Assembly (NCBI GenBank): GCA_964499365.1
Contig: CAZCKU010000017.1
Location: 1 to 64,000 of the forward strand
From: PALSA-1316 sp964499365
Lineage (GTDB): Bacteria > Nitrospirota > Thermodesulfovibrionia > Thermodesulfovibrionales > UBA6898
Reading direction: 5' to 3'
Length of the DNA: 64,000 nucleotides
This document shows, piece by piece, positions 44,149-54,476 of the stretch. The position numbers and the translations under genes are program-made. Numbering within the stretch: the first letter of the stretch is position 1; each line of letters starts with the position of its first letter. The notes beneath the pieces are model-generated. The model was not told where the DNA came from and made no database searches. It was given only the letters and a program-made list of their open reading frames with translations.

Positions 44149-45699
44149 TCATTTCAGGATCTCAAAGACATTTTGTGCAACTGCGGCGCCGCGCACGCTG
44201 CCGTCGTTCACCCGCTCAAGCAGATGACGGACCGACTCATGCATGAATCCGAGAAAGGCGCCCGGGTATATGCCGATCCAGAAGATCAGCACCACCATCG
44301 GCAACAGTGCGGCGAGTTCCCGGCCGTTGATATCTTTAAGACCGGCAACCTTCTGCCCCGTCTCCATAAAAAAGACCCGCTGATAAAGCCAGAGCATATA
44401 GCCGGCCCCGATGATGATACCCGACGCGGAGAGCACGCCGGCCCACTGGCTGGCCTTGAAGCCGCCGAGAAGTATCAGGAATTCACCGACAAAGCCGTTC
44501 GTTGCCGGGAGCCCCACCGACGCGAAAGTAAAGACGATAAACACAGCTGAATATATGGGCATCACTGATGCGACGCCGCCGTAGTCCGAAATCTGCCGGG
44601 TATGCGTACGGTCGTAGATAGCGCCAACCCCAAGGAAGAGACCGCCGGTCACAATTCCGTGATTCAACATCTGGAGTATGCCGCCCTCCATTCCCTGCAC
44701 ATTCAGCGCAAAGATGCCGAGGGTGACAAACCCCATATGGCTGACGGAGCTGTAGGCGATCAGCCGTTTCAGATCTGTCTGGGCAAGGCAGATGATTCCG
44801 CCGTAAATTATGGCAATAACAGAGAGGGCAATCATCACCGGCGTCATGGCCCGCGACGCCTCAGGAAGCATGGGAAGGGAGAACCTCAGAAACCCGTAGG
44901 CCCCCATTTTAATCAGGACAGCGGCAAGGATAACGCTGCCGGCAGTCGGGGCCTCGGTATGGGCGTCCGGCAGCCAGGTGTGAACCGGGAACATCGGGAC
45001 CTTGACCGCAAAGGCCGCAAAAAAGGCCCAGAAGAGCCAGAACTGCATATCGTAGGGCAGAATCAGAGTCGAAAGCGCCAGGATATCAAAGTTCCTGCCG
45101 GCATACAGATAGAGGGTGATAATCCCGACGAGCATCAGGACGCTGCCCACGAGGGTATAAAGGAAAAATTTCACTGCAGCGTAAATGCGGTTCGGACCAC
45201 CCCAAACGCCGATCAGGAGGTACATCGGAATCAGCATTGCCTCCCAGAAAATATAGAAGAGGAAGAAATCAAGCGAGCAGAACACGCCGATCATCGCAGA
45301 CTCGACAATCAGGATCGATATAAAGAATTCTTTTGATTTCATCTTGACTGAATTCCAGGATATCAGGACACAGAGGATCGTCACCAGGGTCGACAAAAGA
45401 ACAAAGAGAATGCTTATGCCGTCCAGCCCAAGGTAGTAATTGATGTTCCAGTCCGGTATCCAGGAATGCTTCTCCATGAACTGCATGCGGTGCGTTGTCT
45501 TGTCGAAATTCGTAAACAGCGGAATAGAGACCAGAAATGTGGTAATGCTGAAAAACAGGGCGACCCACCGGGCAAGACTCTCCTTCGCCCGGCTCATAAG
45601 GAGTATCAGCACCGCCCCGACAACCGGCAGGAATATCAGGGTGCTCAGAATCGGGAATCCGAGGGTATTGGTAATTGTCTGAGACATGGCCTGTTCCAT
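44149..45699 (-). CDS. nuoM: NADH-quinone oxidoreductase subunit M
   Basis: An antiporter-like subunit of the membrane arm, 516 residues. FYIFWEAMLIPMYLLIG carries the conserved Glu, FAVKVPMFPVHTWLPDAHTEAP the conserved Lys, and KRLIAYSSVSHMGF the third block. It starts directly beside the nuoL stop. Confidence 0.97.
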   Translation of the reverse strand: MEQAMSQTITNTLGFPILSTLIFLPVVGAVLILLMSRAKESLARWVALFFSITTFLVSIPLFTNFDKTTHRMQFMEKHSWIPDWNINYYLGLDGISILFVLLSTLVTILCVLISWNSVKMKSKEFFISILIVESAMIGVFCSLDFFLFYIFWEAMLIPMYLLIGVWGGPNRIYAAVKFFLYTLVGSVLMLVGIITLYLYAGRNFDILALSTLILPYDMQFWLFWAFFAAFAVKVPMFPVHTWLPDAHTEAPTAGSVILAAVLIKMGAYGFLRFSLPMLPEASRAMTPVMIALSVIAIIYGGIICLAQTDLKRLIAYSSVSHMGFVTLGIFALNVQGMEGGILQMLNHGIVTGGLFLGVGAIYDRTHTRQISDYGGVASVMPIYSAVFIVFTFASVGLPATNGFVGEFLILLGGFKASQWAGVLSASGIIIGAGYMLWLYQRVFFMETGQKVAGLKDINGRELAALLPMVVLIFWIGIYPGAFLGFMHESVRHLLERVNDGSVRGAAVAQNVFEILK

Positions 45700-47625
45700 C
45701 TACCACACCCTCAGCAACATGAGTGCAGCGATAATGAGTACACCCATGGCCATAAACACTGCATAGTGATGCATGAGACCCGTCTGGGCCTTGCGAAGTT
45801 GCTGACTGAACCCGCCGATTGCAGCGGGAACCCCGTTGACGATCGCTTCGATGATCCTCGCATCGGTAATCCCGATCAGGATATTCTTTGCTATCCAGAT
45901 AGTCGGTCTGATGATCACAGCACTGTAGAGCTCATCCACATAGTACTTGTTAAAAAGTATCCGGTGTACCGCACTGAACTGCAGCGACAGTTTCCCCGGG
46001 AGGTCCGGCCTCAGCATGTACATAAAATAGGCAAACCCGATACCCGTGAACCCGACCACGACGGAGATGGCCATGACCATCCATTCTTCACTGTGGGTCC
46101 CATGACCTTCTGCATGCCCAAGGACCGGCTTCATGAACTCGGTAAAGTGGGCTCCGCCGCCGAGGAGGTGCGGGATCCCGACCCAGCCCGACGCAACGGC
46201 TCCGACACAGAGCAGCATAAGAGGAACGATCATGGACTTGGGTGATTCATGCAGGTGGTGCTCCTGCTCATGGGTACCCCTGAAGCTTCCATGAAACGTC
46301 AGAAATATGAGTCTGAATGAGTAGAAGGCGGTAAGAAATGCAACCAGGGTTCCCATACCCCAGACGATTTTGCCGACGGGGCTTGTCCCGGAGTATGCAA
46401 GCCAGAGGATCTCGTCCTTGCTGAAAAAACCGGCCAGCCCGGGGACTCCGGCAATGCTCAGCGAGGCAATCAGCATTGTCCAGTAGGTGACCGGCATAAA
46501 TTTCCGTAGGTTGCCCATCTTCTGGATGTCCAGCTCCCCTCCCATGGCGTGCATGACGCTTCCAGCGCAGAGGAACAGGAGAGCCTTAAAAAAAGCATGC
46601 GTATAGAGATGAAAGACACCGGCGGTATAGGCGCCCACGCCGCAGGCCAGAAACATGTAGCCGAGCTGACTGACAGTCGAATAGGCGATGATCCGCTTGA
46701 GGTCGTTCTGGACGAGACCGATGGTTGCAGCAAAGAGAGACGTTATGGCGCCGGTAAGCGCAACAACAATCATCGCGGTCTCTGAAAGGCTGAAGATCGG
46801 GTTGCAGCGGGCAACCAGAAATACACCTGCGGTGACCATGGTAGCTGCATGGATCAGGGCGCTGACCGGAGTCGGTCCCTCCATGGCATCGGGAAGCCAT
46901 ACATGAAGCGGCATCTGTGCGGATTTGCCTATCGAACCGCAGAAGAGCAGCAGAGCTATCAGCGTCATGAGATGGACATCGAAGCCGAGGAAGCTGTAGC
47001 TTTTCGCGGCAAGGGCTCCGGCTTGGGCAAACACCTGATCATAATAGGTCGTGCCGAAGGTCAGAAAGATCACGAAGATGCCGATTCCGAACCCGAAATC
47101 GCCGAACCGGTTCACGATAAACGCCTTTTTACCCGCATCAGAGGCAGATTTCTTGTCAAAATAATAACCGATCAGGAAGTATGAACAGAGTCCGACCCCT
47201 TCCCATCCGAAGTAGAGCTGCATGAAATTATTCGCCATAACCAGCATCAGCATACAGAAGGTGAAGAGGCTCAGGTAGGAGAAGAAGCGGTAGTAGCCGT
47301 TGTCCCCGTGCATGTAGCCGACCGAATAGATATGGATCAGCGTGCTGCACGTTGTCACAACGATCAGCATGATCGCTGTCAGCGGATCGATCAGAAAGCC
47401 GACGGAAACCCTGAAGTCTCCGGAGAGGATCCAGGTATAGAGATTTTCATTCAGGGTCTTCCCCCCGATCACCTCCATCAGCGTCATCACGGCAACGACC
47501 CACGAAACAGCAACCGCAGGGATAGCGACCCAGTGGGCTTTATCCTTCAGGAAGGCCCTGCCAAAAAGGATATTTATGAGAAATGCCGCCAGCGGCAGAA
47601 ACGGTATTAAAAGGTAATACTCCAT
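45700..47625 (-). CDS. nuoL: NADH-quinone oxidoreductase subunit L
   Basis: The largest antiporter-like subunit, 641 residues, with the C-terminal amphipathic lateral helix expected for NuoL. Conserved FGWEGVGLCSYFLIGY and GKSAQMPLHVWLPDAMEGPTP blocks are complete. It lies at the distal end of the membrane arm. It is spaced 7 bp after nuoK. Confidence 0.97.
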   Translation of the reverse strand: MEYYLLIPFLPLAAFLINILFGRAFLKDKAHWVAIPAVAVSWVVAVMTLMEVIGGKTLNENLYTWILSGDFRVSVGFLIDPLTAIMLIVVTTCSTLIHIYSVGYMHGDNGYYRFFSYLSLFTFCMLMLVMANNFMQLYFGWEGVGLCSYFLIGYYFDKKSASDAGKKAFIVNRFGDFGFGIGIFVIFLTFGTTYYDQVFAQAGALAAKSYSFLGFDVHLMTLIALLLFCGSIGKSAQMPLHVWLPDAMEGPTPVSALIHAATMVTAGVFLVARCNPIFSLSETAMIVVALTGAITSLFAATIGLVQNDLKRIIAYSTVSQLGYMFLACGVGAYTAGVFHLYTHAFFKALLFLCAGSVMHAMGGELDIQKMGNLRKFMPVTYWTMLIASLSIAGVPGLAGFFSKDEILWLAYSGTSPVGKIVWGMGTLVAFLTAFYSFRLIFLTFHGSFRGTHEQEHHLHESPKSMIVPLMLLCVGAVASGWVGIPHLLGGGAHFTEFMKPVLGHAEGHGTHSEEWMVMAISVVVGFTGIGFAYFMYMLRPDLPGKLSLQFSAVHRILFNKYYVDELYSAVIIRPTIWIAKNILIGITDARIIEAIVNGVPAAIGGFSQQLRKAQTGLMHHYAVFMAMGVLIIAALMLLRVW

Positions 47626-47632
47626 ATCGTCC

Positions 47633-47935
47633 TTATCCTTTCATCTCGTGCATCTCGTCAACATGGATCGTGTTCTTGTTCCGGATGAGAGCTATGATAA
47701 TGGCAAGACCGATCGCGGCCTCTGCCGCAGCGACGGTGATAATGAAAAAAACCAATATGTGCCCCCTCAGGTCCTGCAGATAATGGCTGAACGCGACGAG
47801 GCTGATGTTGACGGCATTCAGCATCAGTTCTATAGACATAAACATGATGATGATATTTCTCCGTGTCAGGAAGCCGAAGACACCGATCGAAAAGACGGCC
47901 GCACTCAGCAGTAAATACCAGGATATCGGTACCAT
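47633..47935 (-). CDS. nuoK: NADH-quinone oxidoreductase subunit K
   Basis: 100 residues, three membrane helices, with the conserved glutamates in SIELMLNAVN and AAAEAAIGLA. Part of the proton channel linking the quinone site to the antiporter subunits. It directly abuts nuoJ. Confidence 0.97.
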   Translation of the reverse strand: MVPISWYLLLSAAVFSIGVFGFLTRRNIIIMFMSIELMLNAVNISLVAFSHYLQDLRGHILVFFIITVAAAEAAIGLAIIIALIRNKNTIHVDEMHEMKG

Positions 47936-48457
47936 TTAGTGACTCCTCATCCTCTTTTTTGCAAGAACAATAGCCCCGATGACCGCAATCAGCAGGATAA
48001 GCGAGGCTACCTCGAACGGGAAAAGATACTCGGTGTAGAGGATCTGCCCCAGTGCCTTGGTATGCGTTATCTTCTGTATCAGCGCCACGCTGAAATTGCC
48101 GCTCTGTCCGAGGACAAGGCTTTTCAGGGCTGAAGCCAGACTGACGAATATCGCCGCAGCAACCAGCAGGCCCGCGGGCCATGAACCGATAAACCGGTCG
48201 GTCTCCAGCTCGTCCTTCAAATTCAAAAGGAGCACGACAAACAGGAAGAGCACCAGAATCGCCCCGGCATAGACGATCACCTGTATCGCAGCGATAAACT
48301 CGGCATTCAGGAACAGATACATGCTGGCGACATGGAAGAAGAGCAGAAGCATCCACATGACGCTGTGTACCGGATTCTTCCGCGTGATAACCAGCAGTGA
48401 CAGCACAACGATCGCTGCAGCAAAATAGCCGAAGAAGAGTTGTGGCAGCATGGTCAT
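47936..48457 (-). CDS. nuoJ: NADH-quinone oxidoreductase subunit J
   Basis: 173 residues with five helices; the conserved stretch AEFIAAIQVIVYAGAILVLFLFV carries the pi-bulge helix that moves during pumping. It overlaps the nuoI stop (ATGA type) and abuts nuoK. Confidence 0.96.
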   Translation of the reverse strand: MTMLPQLFFGYFAAAIVVLSLLVITRKNPVHSVMWMLLLFFHVASMYLFLNAEFIAAIQVIVYAGAILVLFLFVVLLLNLKDELETDRFIGSWPAGLLVAAAIFVSLASALKSLVLGQSGNFSVALIQKITHTKALGQILYTEYLFPFEVASLILLIAVIGAIVLAKKRMRSH

Positions 48458-49032
48458 TCCTTCCCTCCTGCGTTGCGCGGGCCGGGGGTGCTGCCTTTTA
48501 TCTTTCCGAACATCGCCTGCCCTTCGTGGCCACCGAAGTCCTGGGACATCGGCCTCCAGAACTCCCTGTAATAGCGCGCTCCTTTTTCACCGGGGAAGTA
48601 TTTGTCCCAGTTGTCGAGCAGCTTTTCCTTGGTCATGTAGAATGACTCCCTCGAATAATTTGAATATTCATAATGTTCACTCAGCGATATCGCGCCAAAG
48701 GGACAGGCCTCGACGCAGAAGCCACAGAAGATGCACCTGAGGACATCAACCTCATAGCGTTCCACGATTTTCTTGTTATCCTCGCCCTCTTCGGTGTAAA
48801 TATGGATGCACTGCGAAGGACAGTAGGCGCCGCAGAGGCCGCAACCGACGCACTTCATCCTGCCATTGTCGTCCTTTGCCAGGGCATGCAGCCCTCTGAA
48901 TCCCGGAGCAACCACCGGCTTCACCTTCGGATACCGCCGCGTCACCGGACGGACAAAGAGCGTCTTGAACGTCAGTGCCAGGCCCTTCAGTATCTCCGAA
49001 AAAAATACGGTTGTAAGCAATGAATTTTTCAT
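48454..49032 (-). CDS. nuoI: NADH-quinone oxidoreductase subunit I
   Basis: 192 residues with two 4Fe-4S motifs, CVGCGLCGAYCP and CIFCGFCVEACP, which hold clusters N6a and N6b between NuoG and NuoB. The start is the ATG at 49032, overlapping the nuoH stop (TAATG). Longer upstream starts would lie inside nuoH. The C-terminal extension of about 50 residues is not conserved. Confidence 0.96.
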   Translation of the reverse strand: MKNSLLTTVFFSEILKGLALTFKTLFVRPVTRRYPKVKPVVAPGFRGLHALAKDDNGRMKCVGCGLCGAYCPSQCIHIYTEEGEDNKKIVERYEVDVLRCIFCGFCVEACPFGAISLSEHYEYSNYSRESFYMTKEKLLDNWDKYFPGEKGARYYREFWRPMSQDFGGHEGQAMFGKIKGSTPGPRNAGGKE

Positions 49033-50081
49033 TAGAGCCATCCCATGATTTTCAGTGTCCCGGTAATGACGATATTTGCCAGGGCAATGGGGATGAGGAG
49101 CTTCCATCCGATCGCCATCAACTGGTCATACCGGTATCTTGGCAGGGTAGCCCGTATCCAGTAGTAAAAGAACATGAAAAAATAAACCTTCATGAGGAAC
49201 CAGACAATACCCGGCACATAGTTGAGAAAGGGCAGGGCATTCGTCACGAACGCCGGCAGAGTCCAGCCGCCGAGGAAGCAGATCGTTGCCGTCGAAGACA
49301 TGATCAGCATGCCGGTATATTCACCAAGGAAGAACATGGCAAACCGGAATCCGCTATACTCGGTAAAGTATCCGGCTACGAGTTCGCTCTCTGCCTCAGG
49401 CAGGTCAAAGGGAAGACGGTTCGTCTCGGCAAACATCGCCACCATAAAAACAAAAAATCCGAGTATCTGGGGGACAACAAATGCCCCGGTCGGATACGCA
49501 TGCTGACTGCGCACGATTTCGGTCAGATTCAGGGACCCGGACATAATCATCACCCCGACAAGGCTTAGCCCCATTGCAATCTCATAGCTGATAACCTGTG
49601 AGGCGGAACGCAGACCTCCGAGGAACGAGTACTTCGATCCTGATGACCACCCCGACATAACAATGCCATAGGCACCCAGGGACGACATGGCCAGGAGGAA
49701 CAACAGTCCAATATTGATATCAGCAACCACAAAGCCGTCGAAGAAGGGCAGCACCGCAAGAGAGGTCAGGGCAGAGACAAAAAAGATGACCGGCGCGAGA
49801 TAAAAGATCGGCTTGTCCGAGGTAGACGGGATTATATCTTCTTTGAAGAAAAGCTTGATGCCGTCAGCAAACGGCTGAAAAAGACCGAAGGGCCCGACCT
49901 CGCGGGGTCCGAGACGGAGCTGCATGTGAGCAATTACCTTGCGTTCCCAGTATGTGGCATAGGCCACGTGCAGAAGCGTCACGGCAAAAACCACGGCTAT
50001 CTTGGCCAGGATGAGGATGAGCTGGCCGATAAAACCGAGCGACTGGAGATACGACAGGGGCAGCGCCATGAGGTCGTTCAT
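49032..50081 (-). CDS. nuoH: NADH-quinone oxidoreductase subunit H
   Basis: 349 residues, eight or so membrane helices. ERKVIAHMQLRLGPREVGPFGL and the acidic loop SELVAGYFTEYSG are typical of the quinone-binding subunit that links both arms. ATGA overlap with nuoG; 1-nt overlap with nuoI. Confidence 0.97.
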   Translation of the reverse strand: MNDLMALPLSYLQSLGFIGQLILILAKIAVVFAVTLLHVAYATYWERKVIAHMQLRLGPREVGPFGLFQPFADGIKLFFKEDIIPSTSDKPIFYLAPVIFFVSALTSLAVLPFFDGFVVADINIGLLFLLAMSSLGAYGIVMSGWSSGSKYSFLGGLRSASQVISYEIAMGLSLVGVMIMSGSLNLTEIVRSQHAYPTGAFVVPQILGFFVFMVAMFAETNRLPFDLPEAESELVAGYFTEYSGFRFAMFFLGEYTGMLIMSSTATICFLGGWTLPAFVTNALPFLNYVPGIVWFLMKVYFFMFFYYWIRATLPRYRYDQLMAIGWKLLIPIALANIVITGTLKIMGWL

Positions 50082-52666
50082 GCATTCACCTTTCCGACAC
50101 GTTCAAGAGTCACCGGAGTATTGTCCAGAACCGGAGCCTTCAGAACCGGGTCAAGGGAAATCGCAATCAGACTCAGAACCCCTGTGCCCTCAAAGATATT
50201 GGGGACCAGGACAACGCCATTTTCAACGTGTTTGTCGATAACCACCGGAACCTCAAGTGATCCGGATGTGGATGTCACCCTCACGATATCACCATCTGCG
50301 ATGGCAAGCGGACCGGCAGTTGCCTGATTGATGCGGGCGACCGCCTCGGGATATATCTTGAGAAGTGCAGGAGATTTTCGGCTCAATGTTCCTGAGTGGA
50401 AAAGGGGCCGGGCAATCCCCAGGAGCAGGCCGCCATCAGGATAACTGCTCCCCCGCTCACCTCTGATCTCATCGGTAGCGCCGCGCAACGGCTCTCCTTT
50501 GTAGGGATAAAGGGTATGCCCCCCGGCAATCTCGTCATAGGTAAGATCGCGGTGGAGAGGGGAGACTCTGGTTATCTCTTCAAAGACCGCCCCGGCATCA
50601 GCATACTGCATCCTCACCGACATATGCTTCGAGACCTCGGCAATAATGCGCCAGTCCTCCATCCCTTCCCTGCCGACCGTCTTTCTGACACGCTGTATCC
50701 TGCGCTCCATATTCGTATAGGTCCCATATTTCTCTCCCCAGCTGAGGGCCGGAAGCACGACATCTGCAAGCTGTGCAGTCTCGGTCATAAAGATGTCCTG
50801 GACAACCAGAAACTCAAGCTTTTTAAGTGCGGCCGCAACACCCCCGGCATCGGGCAGGTTGAAGACCGGATTTTCACCCATCACGTACAGTGCCTTCAAT
50901 ACCCCGTTCCCTGCCGCCTGGATCATCTCAAAGATATTCAATCCCGCCTTGTCCGACAGCGTCGTCTTCCATGCAGCCTCGTATCGTTTCCGGAACTCGG
51001 CATATGATAACGGCCGGTACCCGGGAAGAAGGTCAGGGGCACATCCCATATCCAGAACTCCCTGTTCGTTGGCATGGTCGGACAGAAGATAAATGCGGCC
51101 GTTCACAAGATAGGTTATGGCGCAGACCAGGAAGAGTTTATAGGCACCCCCGCTGCTCTGGATCACTTCCCTGCCGATAACGACTGCAGGGGTTGCCGCC
51201 TCCGCAAGCTTCTCAATAAAACCGGCAAGATCTTTTGCCGGCATCCCCTGTTCTTTCATCGACTCTGCAGAGGCCGCAGGCACTGCCTTGATCTTTGCCT
51301 CCAGGAGCTGGTTTGAACCGGGGAGGCCCTTTCTCGTTACCAGTTCACCAACAATATGCTCAAGAAGCTGTGTCTCACGAACAAGACCGGGATTCAGTTC
51401 AAGAGGATTGAAGTGCTGAAACCCCGCGATATGCCCCACCGTCAGGATATTACCCCCCCGTCGGGAACAGGCCCGTATCTGGAGTCCGAGTATCGGGTTT
51501 ACGGTGGTCGGGTCGCCGCCTGCCACAAGCACGGTGTCTGAGTTCGATAGTCCCGCAATAATATTGCCGGTAGCACCCTGACCAAAGATATTTTCGATAA
51601 AGCCCTGGGCACCCGCATATCCCATCCGTGCCGTGCTGTCAATGTTGTTCGTCCCAAGGGTCACCCGCATGAACTTCTGGAAAACATAGTTGTCTTCGTT
51701 GGTGCACCGCGGGGAGGCGATACCGGCGAGGGCACTACTGCCCTGTGTCTCCCTGATCTCGCCCAAACGCCGGGCTACAAGGCTAATCGCCTCTTCCCAG
51801 GTAGCCTCTTCGAACACCCCGTTTTTCTTTATCAGCGGTGCCGTCAATCTGTCATGATGCCCGACAAATTCATATCCGAACCTGCCCCGTGAGCAGAGCA
51901 TGCCATTATTGACCGGAGAACCGATTTTCGGAATAACCCTCTTGACAAGGTCATCCCTGACCTGGGCAACAACCGTACAACCGACACCGCAATAGGGACA
52001 GACGGTTTCGATATTCTCTTTTACCTGCCACGGCCGGTAGCTATGGCGGTGCAGACGTGACATAATCGCTCCAACCGGGCAGACCGAAACGCAGTTGCCG
52101 CAGTATTCGCAATCGTATCGGTTACCGGAGAAAGGCTCGACATGAGAATGCCCTCCACGGCTTATGACGCCGATGGCCGAAGCCCCCTGGACCCCTTCGC
52201 ACATCCTGGTGCAGCGGGTGCACATAACGCATCGCTCCATATTCCGCACAATGACCGGGTCCTGAAGATTCTCGGTCACCTTGCGCTTCTTCTCCTTGAA
52301 TCTCCCTGTCGTCGGACCGTATTTTTCGACAAGGTCCTGCAGTTCGCACTCCCCGGCCTTATCGCAGTATGGACAGTCGAGAGGATGGTTAATCAGCAGG
52401 AACTCGAGAATACCCCGGCGAACATCAGCAATGGCATCTGTCTCTGTCCTGACGACCATGCCGTCGGTAACCATAAGGGTGCATGCTGTCTGGAGCCGGG
52501 GCATTTTTTCGACCTCAACGAGACAGAGTCTGCAACCTCCGTATCTCTCGAGCTGTTCATGATAACAGAGCGTCGGAATTTTGATCCCGGCAGACCTCGC
52601 TGCCTCAAGGACCGTCACCGCCTTTTCGAGCTTCACCTCTTTATTGTTGATCGTTATCGTTATCAT
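50078..52666 (-). CDS. nuoG: NADH-quinone oxidoreductase subunit G
   Basis: 862 residues. An N-terminal [2Fe-2S] domain (C34, C45, C48, C62), the His-ligated 4Fe-4S site HPLDCPYCDKAGEC, two 4Fe-4S motifs CVMCTRCTRMC and CEYCGNCVSVC, and an extra CPYCGVGC site. A long molybdopterin-oxidoreductase-type body follows. The extra Cys motif is shared with formate dehydrogenase-like enzymes and with many NuoG. No catalytic Mo/W ligand can be confirmed. Role: electron transfer within the NADH arm. Confidence 0.95.
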   Translation of the reverse strand: MITITINNKEVKLEKAVTVLEAARSAGIKIPTLCYHEQLERYGGCRLCLVEVEKMPRLQTACTLMVTDGMVVRTETDAIADVRRGILEFLLINHPLDCPYCDKAGECELQDLVEKYGPTTGRFKEKKRKVTENLQDPVIVRNMERCVMCTRCTRMCEGVQGASAIGVISRGGHSHVEPFSGNRYDCEYCGNCVSVCPVGAIMSRLHRHSYRPWQVKENIETVCPYCGVGCTVVAQVRDDLVKRVIPKIGSPVNNGMLCSRGRFGYEFVGHHDRLTAPLIKKNGVFEEATWEEAISLVARRLGEIRETQGSSALAGIASPRCTNEDNYVFQKFMRVTLGTNNIDSTARMGYAGAQGFIENIFGQGATGNIIAGLSNSDTVLVAGGDPTTVNPILGLQIRACSRRGGNILTVGHIAGFQHFNPLELNPGLVRETQLLEHIVGELVTRKGLPGSNQLLEAKIKAVPAASAESMKEQGMPAKDLAGFIEKLAEAATPAVVIGREVIQSSGGAYKLFLVCAITYLVNGRIYLLSDHANEQGVLDMGCAPDLLPGYRPLSYAEFRKRYEAAWKTTLSDKAGLNIFEMIQAAGNGVLKALYVMGENPVFNLPDAGGVAAALKKLEFLVVQDIFMTETAQLADVVLPALSWGEKYGTYTNMERRIQRVRKTVGREGMEDWRIIAEVSKHMSVRMQYADAGAVFEEITRVSPLHRDLTYDEIAGGHTLYPYKGEPLRGATDEIRGERGSSYPDGGLLLGIARPLFHSGTLSRKSPALLKIYPEAVARINQATAGPLAIADGDIVRVTSTSGSLEVPVVIDKHVENGVVLVPNIFEGTGVLSLIAISLDPVLKAPVLDNTPVTLERVGKVNA

Positions 52667-52708
52667 CTTGTTATTTTTCCTGATCTCGACATCGCCGTCG
52701 TCGCCCCG

Positions 52709-53968
52709 TTACCGGGTTGGGCAGGCCTTTCCCGATATGTGCGCCTCGAACTCCGGCCTGAAATGTTTGATAAAGTTCTGCACGACCGAGGCAGCGCCGT
52801 CGCCAAGGGGGCAAAAAGTCTTTCCGACCATGTTCGCGGCAACAGAGAGCAGCAGGTCAATATCACCGCTGGTGCCTTCACCCCCCTCAATCCTTCCAAG
52901 GATACTTCTGAGCCATCCGGTGCCCTCACGGCAGGGGGTACATTTCCCGCAGGACTCATGCTCAAAAAACTTCAACGCCCGGTGACAGACCTTCACCAGG
53001 CAGACAGTCTCATCCATCACGATTACGGCACCGGACCCGAGCATGCTCCCGTGCTTCGGCATATTCACAAAGTCCATCGGGCAGTCGATCTTGTCCGGAG
53101 GAAGCACCGGGGTCGATATACCGCCGGGGATTACCGCCTTCAGCTGTTTTCCTCCCTTAATCCCGCCACAATGCGTATAGATTATATCCCTTAGCGTCGT
53201 GCCCATCGGAAGTTCATACACGCCGGGCCGCTCAACATGGCCGCTCACACAATAGATTTTCGGTCCCGGGCAGTCGGGACTTCCGATCTTCGCATATTCC
53301 TCGCCCCCAATCTCGATAATATACGGAAGATTCGAAAGGGTCTCGACATTGTTGACGATTGTCGGTTTTCCAAAGACACCAACGTTGACCGGGAACGGCG
53401 GCTTGATCCTCGGCTGGCCCTTGTCTCCTTCAAGAGATTCGATCAGAGCGGTCTCCTCCCCGCAAATGTAAGCCCCTGCCCCCTGATGCACCGCAAGATG
53501 AAACTTGACGCCCTTGCCAAGGATGTTATCCCCGAGCAGATTGTCATCATAGGCCTGTTTGATCGCCCTATTCAGTATATCCTTCGCAGCGGGATACTCT
53601 CCCCTGAGGTAGATAAAGCCGTATTCGGATCCCAGTGCATATCCCGAGATAGTCATGCCCTCTATAAGGACGTGCGGATTTTTTTCGAGTATCGGTCTGT
53701 CCTTGAAAGTCCCCGGCTCGCCCTCATCCGCATTGCAAAGGAGATATTTCGGAAACTTGGGGTCGGCCGATGCAAACGTCCATTTCATCGCAACAGGGAA
53801 ACCCGCTCCTCCGCGACCCCGAAGGCCGGCCTTCTTCACTTCATCGATGATGGCCTTGGGGTCCTTGCCGAGTACTTTCTGAAGACTGGCATATCCGCCG
53901 ATCTTTTTATACTCGCCGATATCAGCAGAGTTCGGATTCTCAATGTTCTTTAAGAGGATGTTTCCCAT
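52709..53968 (-). CDS. nuoF: NADH-quinone oxidoreductase subunit F
   Basis: 419 residues: NADH- and FMN-binding subunit with GRGGAGFPVAMKW (about 50-62), the AYICGEETALIESLEG segment and a C-terminal SCGKCTPCREGTGWL 4Fe-4S site (N3). It starts directly at the nuoE stop (TAAATG). A 42-bp gap separates it from nuoG. Confidence 0.97.
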   Translation of the reverse strand: MGNILLKNIENPNSADIGEYKKIGGYASLQKVLGKDPKAIIDEVKKAGLRGRGGAGFPVAMKWTFASADPKFPKYLLCNADEGEPGTFKDRPILEKNPHVLIEGMTISGYALGSEYGFIYLRGEYPAAKDILNRAIKQAYDDNLLGDNILGKGVKFHLAVHQGAGAYICGEETALIESLEGDKGQPRIKPPFPVNVGVFGKPTIVNNVETLSNLPYIIEIGGEEYAKIGSPDCPGPKIYCVSGHVERPGVYELPMGTTLRDIIYTHCGGIKGGKQLKAVIPGGISTPVLPPDKIDCPMDFVNMPKHGSMLGSGAVIVMDETVCLVKVCHRALKFFEHESCGKCTPCREGTGWLRSILGRIEGGEGTSGDIDLLLSVAANMVGKTFCPLGDGAASVVQNFIKHFRPEFEAHISGKACPTR

Positions 53969-54439
53969 TTATTCGTATTTTCCGAGGATCTCTTCAATGT
54001 ATTTTTCTGTCAGGTTTTCGTAGAAGTCATCATTGACCAGCATCGCCGGCGCCGTGCCGCAGGCACCGATGCATTCCATGATCACCAGGGAGAACCGGTC
54101 GTCAGCGGTTGTGCCGCCAGGCTCAAGACCATATCTGTTCTTCAGGAAATCGACCAGCTTTTCTGCACCCAATATCATGCAGGATACATTTGTGCAGAGC
54201 TGAACAATATGCCTGCCCATCGGCCTGTTCTTATACATGGCATAGAAAGTCCCAACGCCCCGGGCAATGGCTGGCGGTACCCCCAGCAACTCCGAAACAG
54301 CAGCATAGGCCTCGGGAGAAAGCCATCCGAACTCCCGCTGTGCAACATAAAGCGCAGGCAGGAGCGCGGCCCGTGCAGTCGGGTAGTTCTTCCTGATCTC
54401 CTCAATCTCCTGTATCGCTGTCTGGCTGAATAATGTCAT
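53969..54439 (-). CDS. nuoE: NADH-quinone oxidoreductase subunit E
   Basis: 156 residues from the ATG at 54439; the longer frame would reach into the nuoD region. The thioredoxin-like [2Fe-2S] motif is CTNVSC then CIGACG (N1a cluster). It pairs with NuoF. The response-regulator fusion at 60185 carries the same fold, which is why the window holds two NuoE-type domains. Confidence 0.96.
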   Translation of the reverse strand: MTLFSQTAIQEIEEIRKNYPTARAALLPALYVAQREFGWLSPEAYAAVSELLGVPPAIARGVGTFYAMYKNRPMGRHIVQLCTNVSCMILGAEKLVDFLKNRYGLEPGGTTADDRFSLVIMECIGACGTAPAMLVNDDFYENLTEKYIEEILGKYE

Positions 54440-54476
54440 GGATATATTTTCTAATTCCTGTCTTCTGTCTGTATCG

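Noticed and set aside
50078..53968. Formate dehydrogenase instead of complex I for the nuoEFG set
   Set aside because: The genes lie inside an unbroken nuoA-N order with junctions of a few bases, and NuoG shows the complex I cluster pattern. The extra CPYCGVGC motif is common in NuoG of several phyla.
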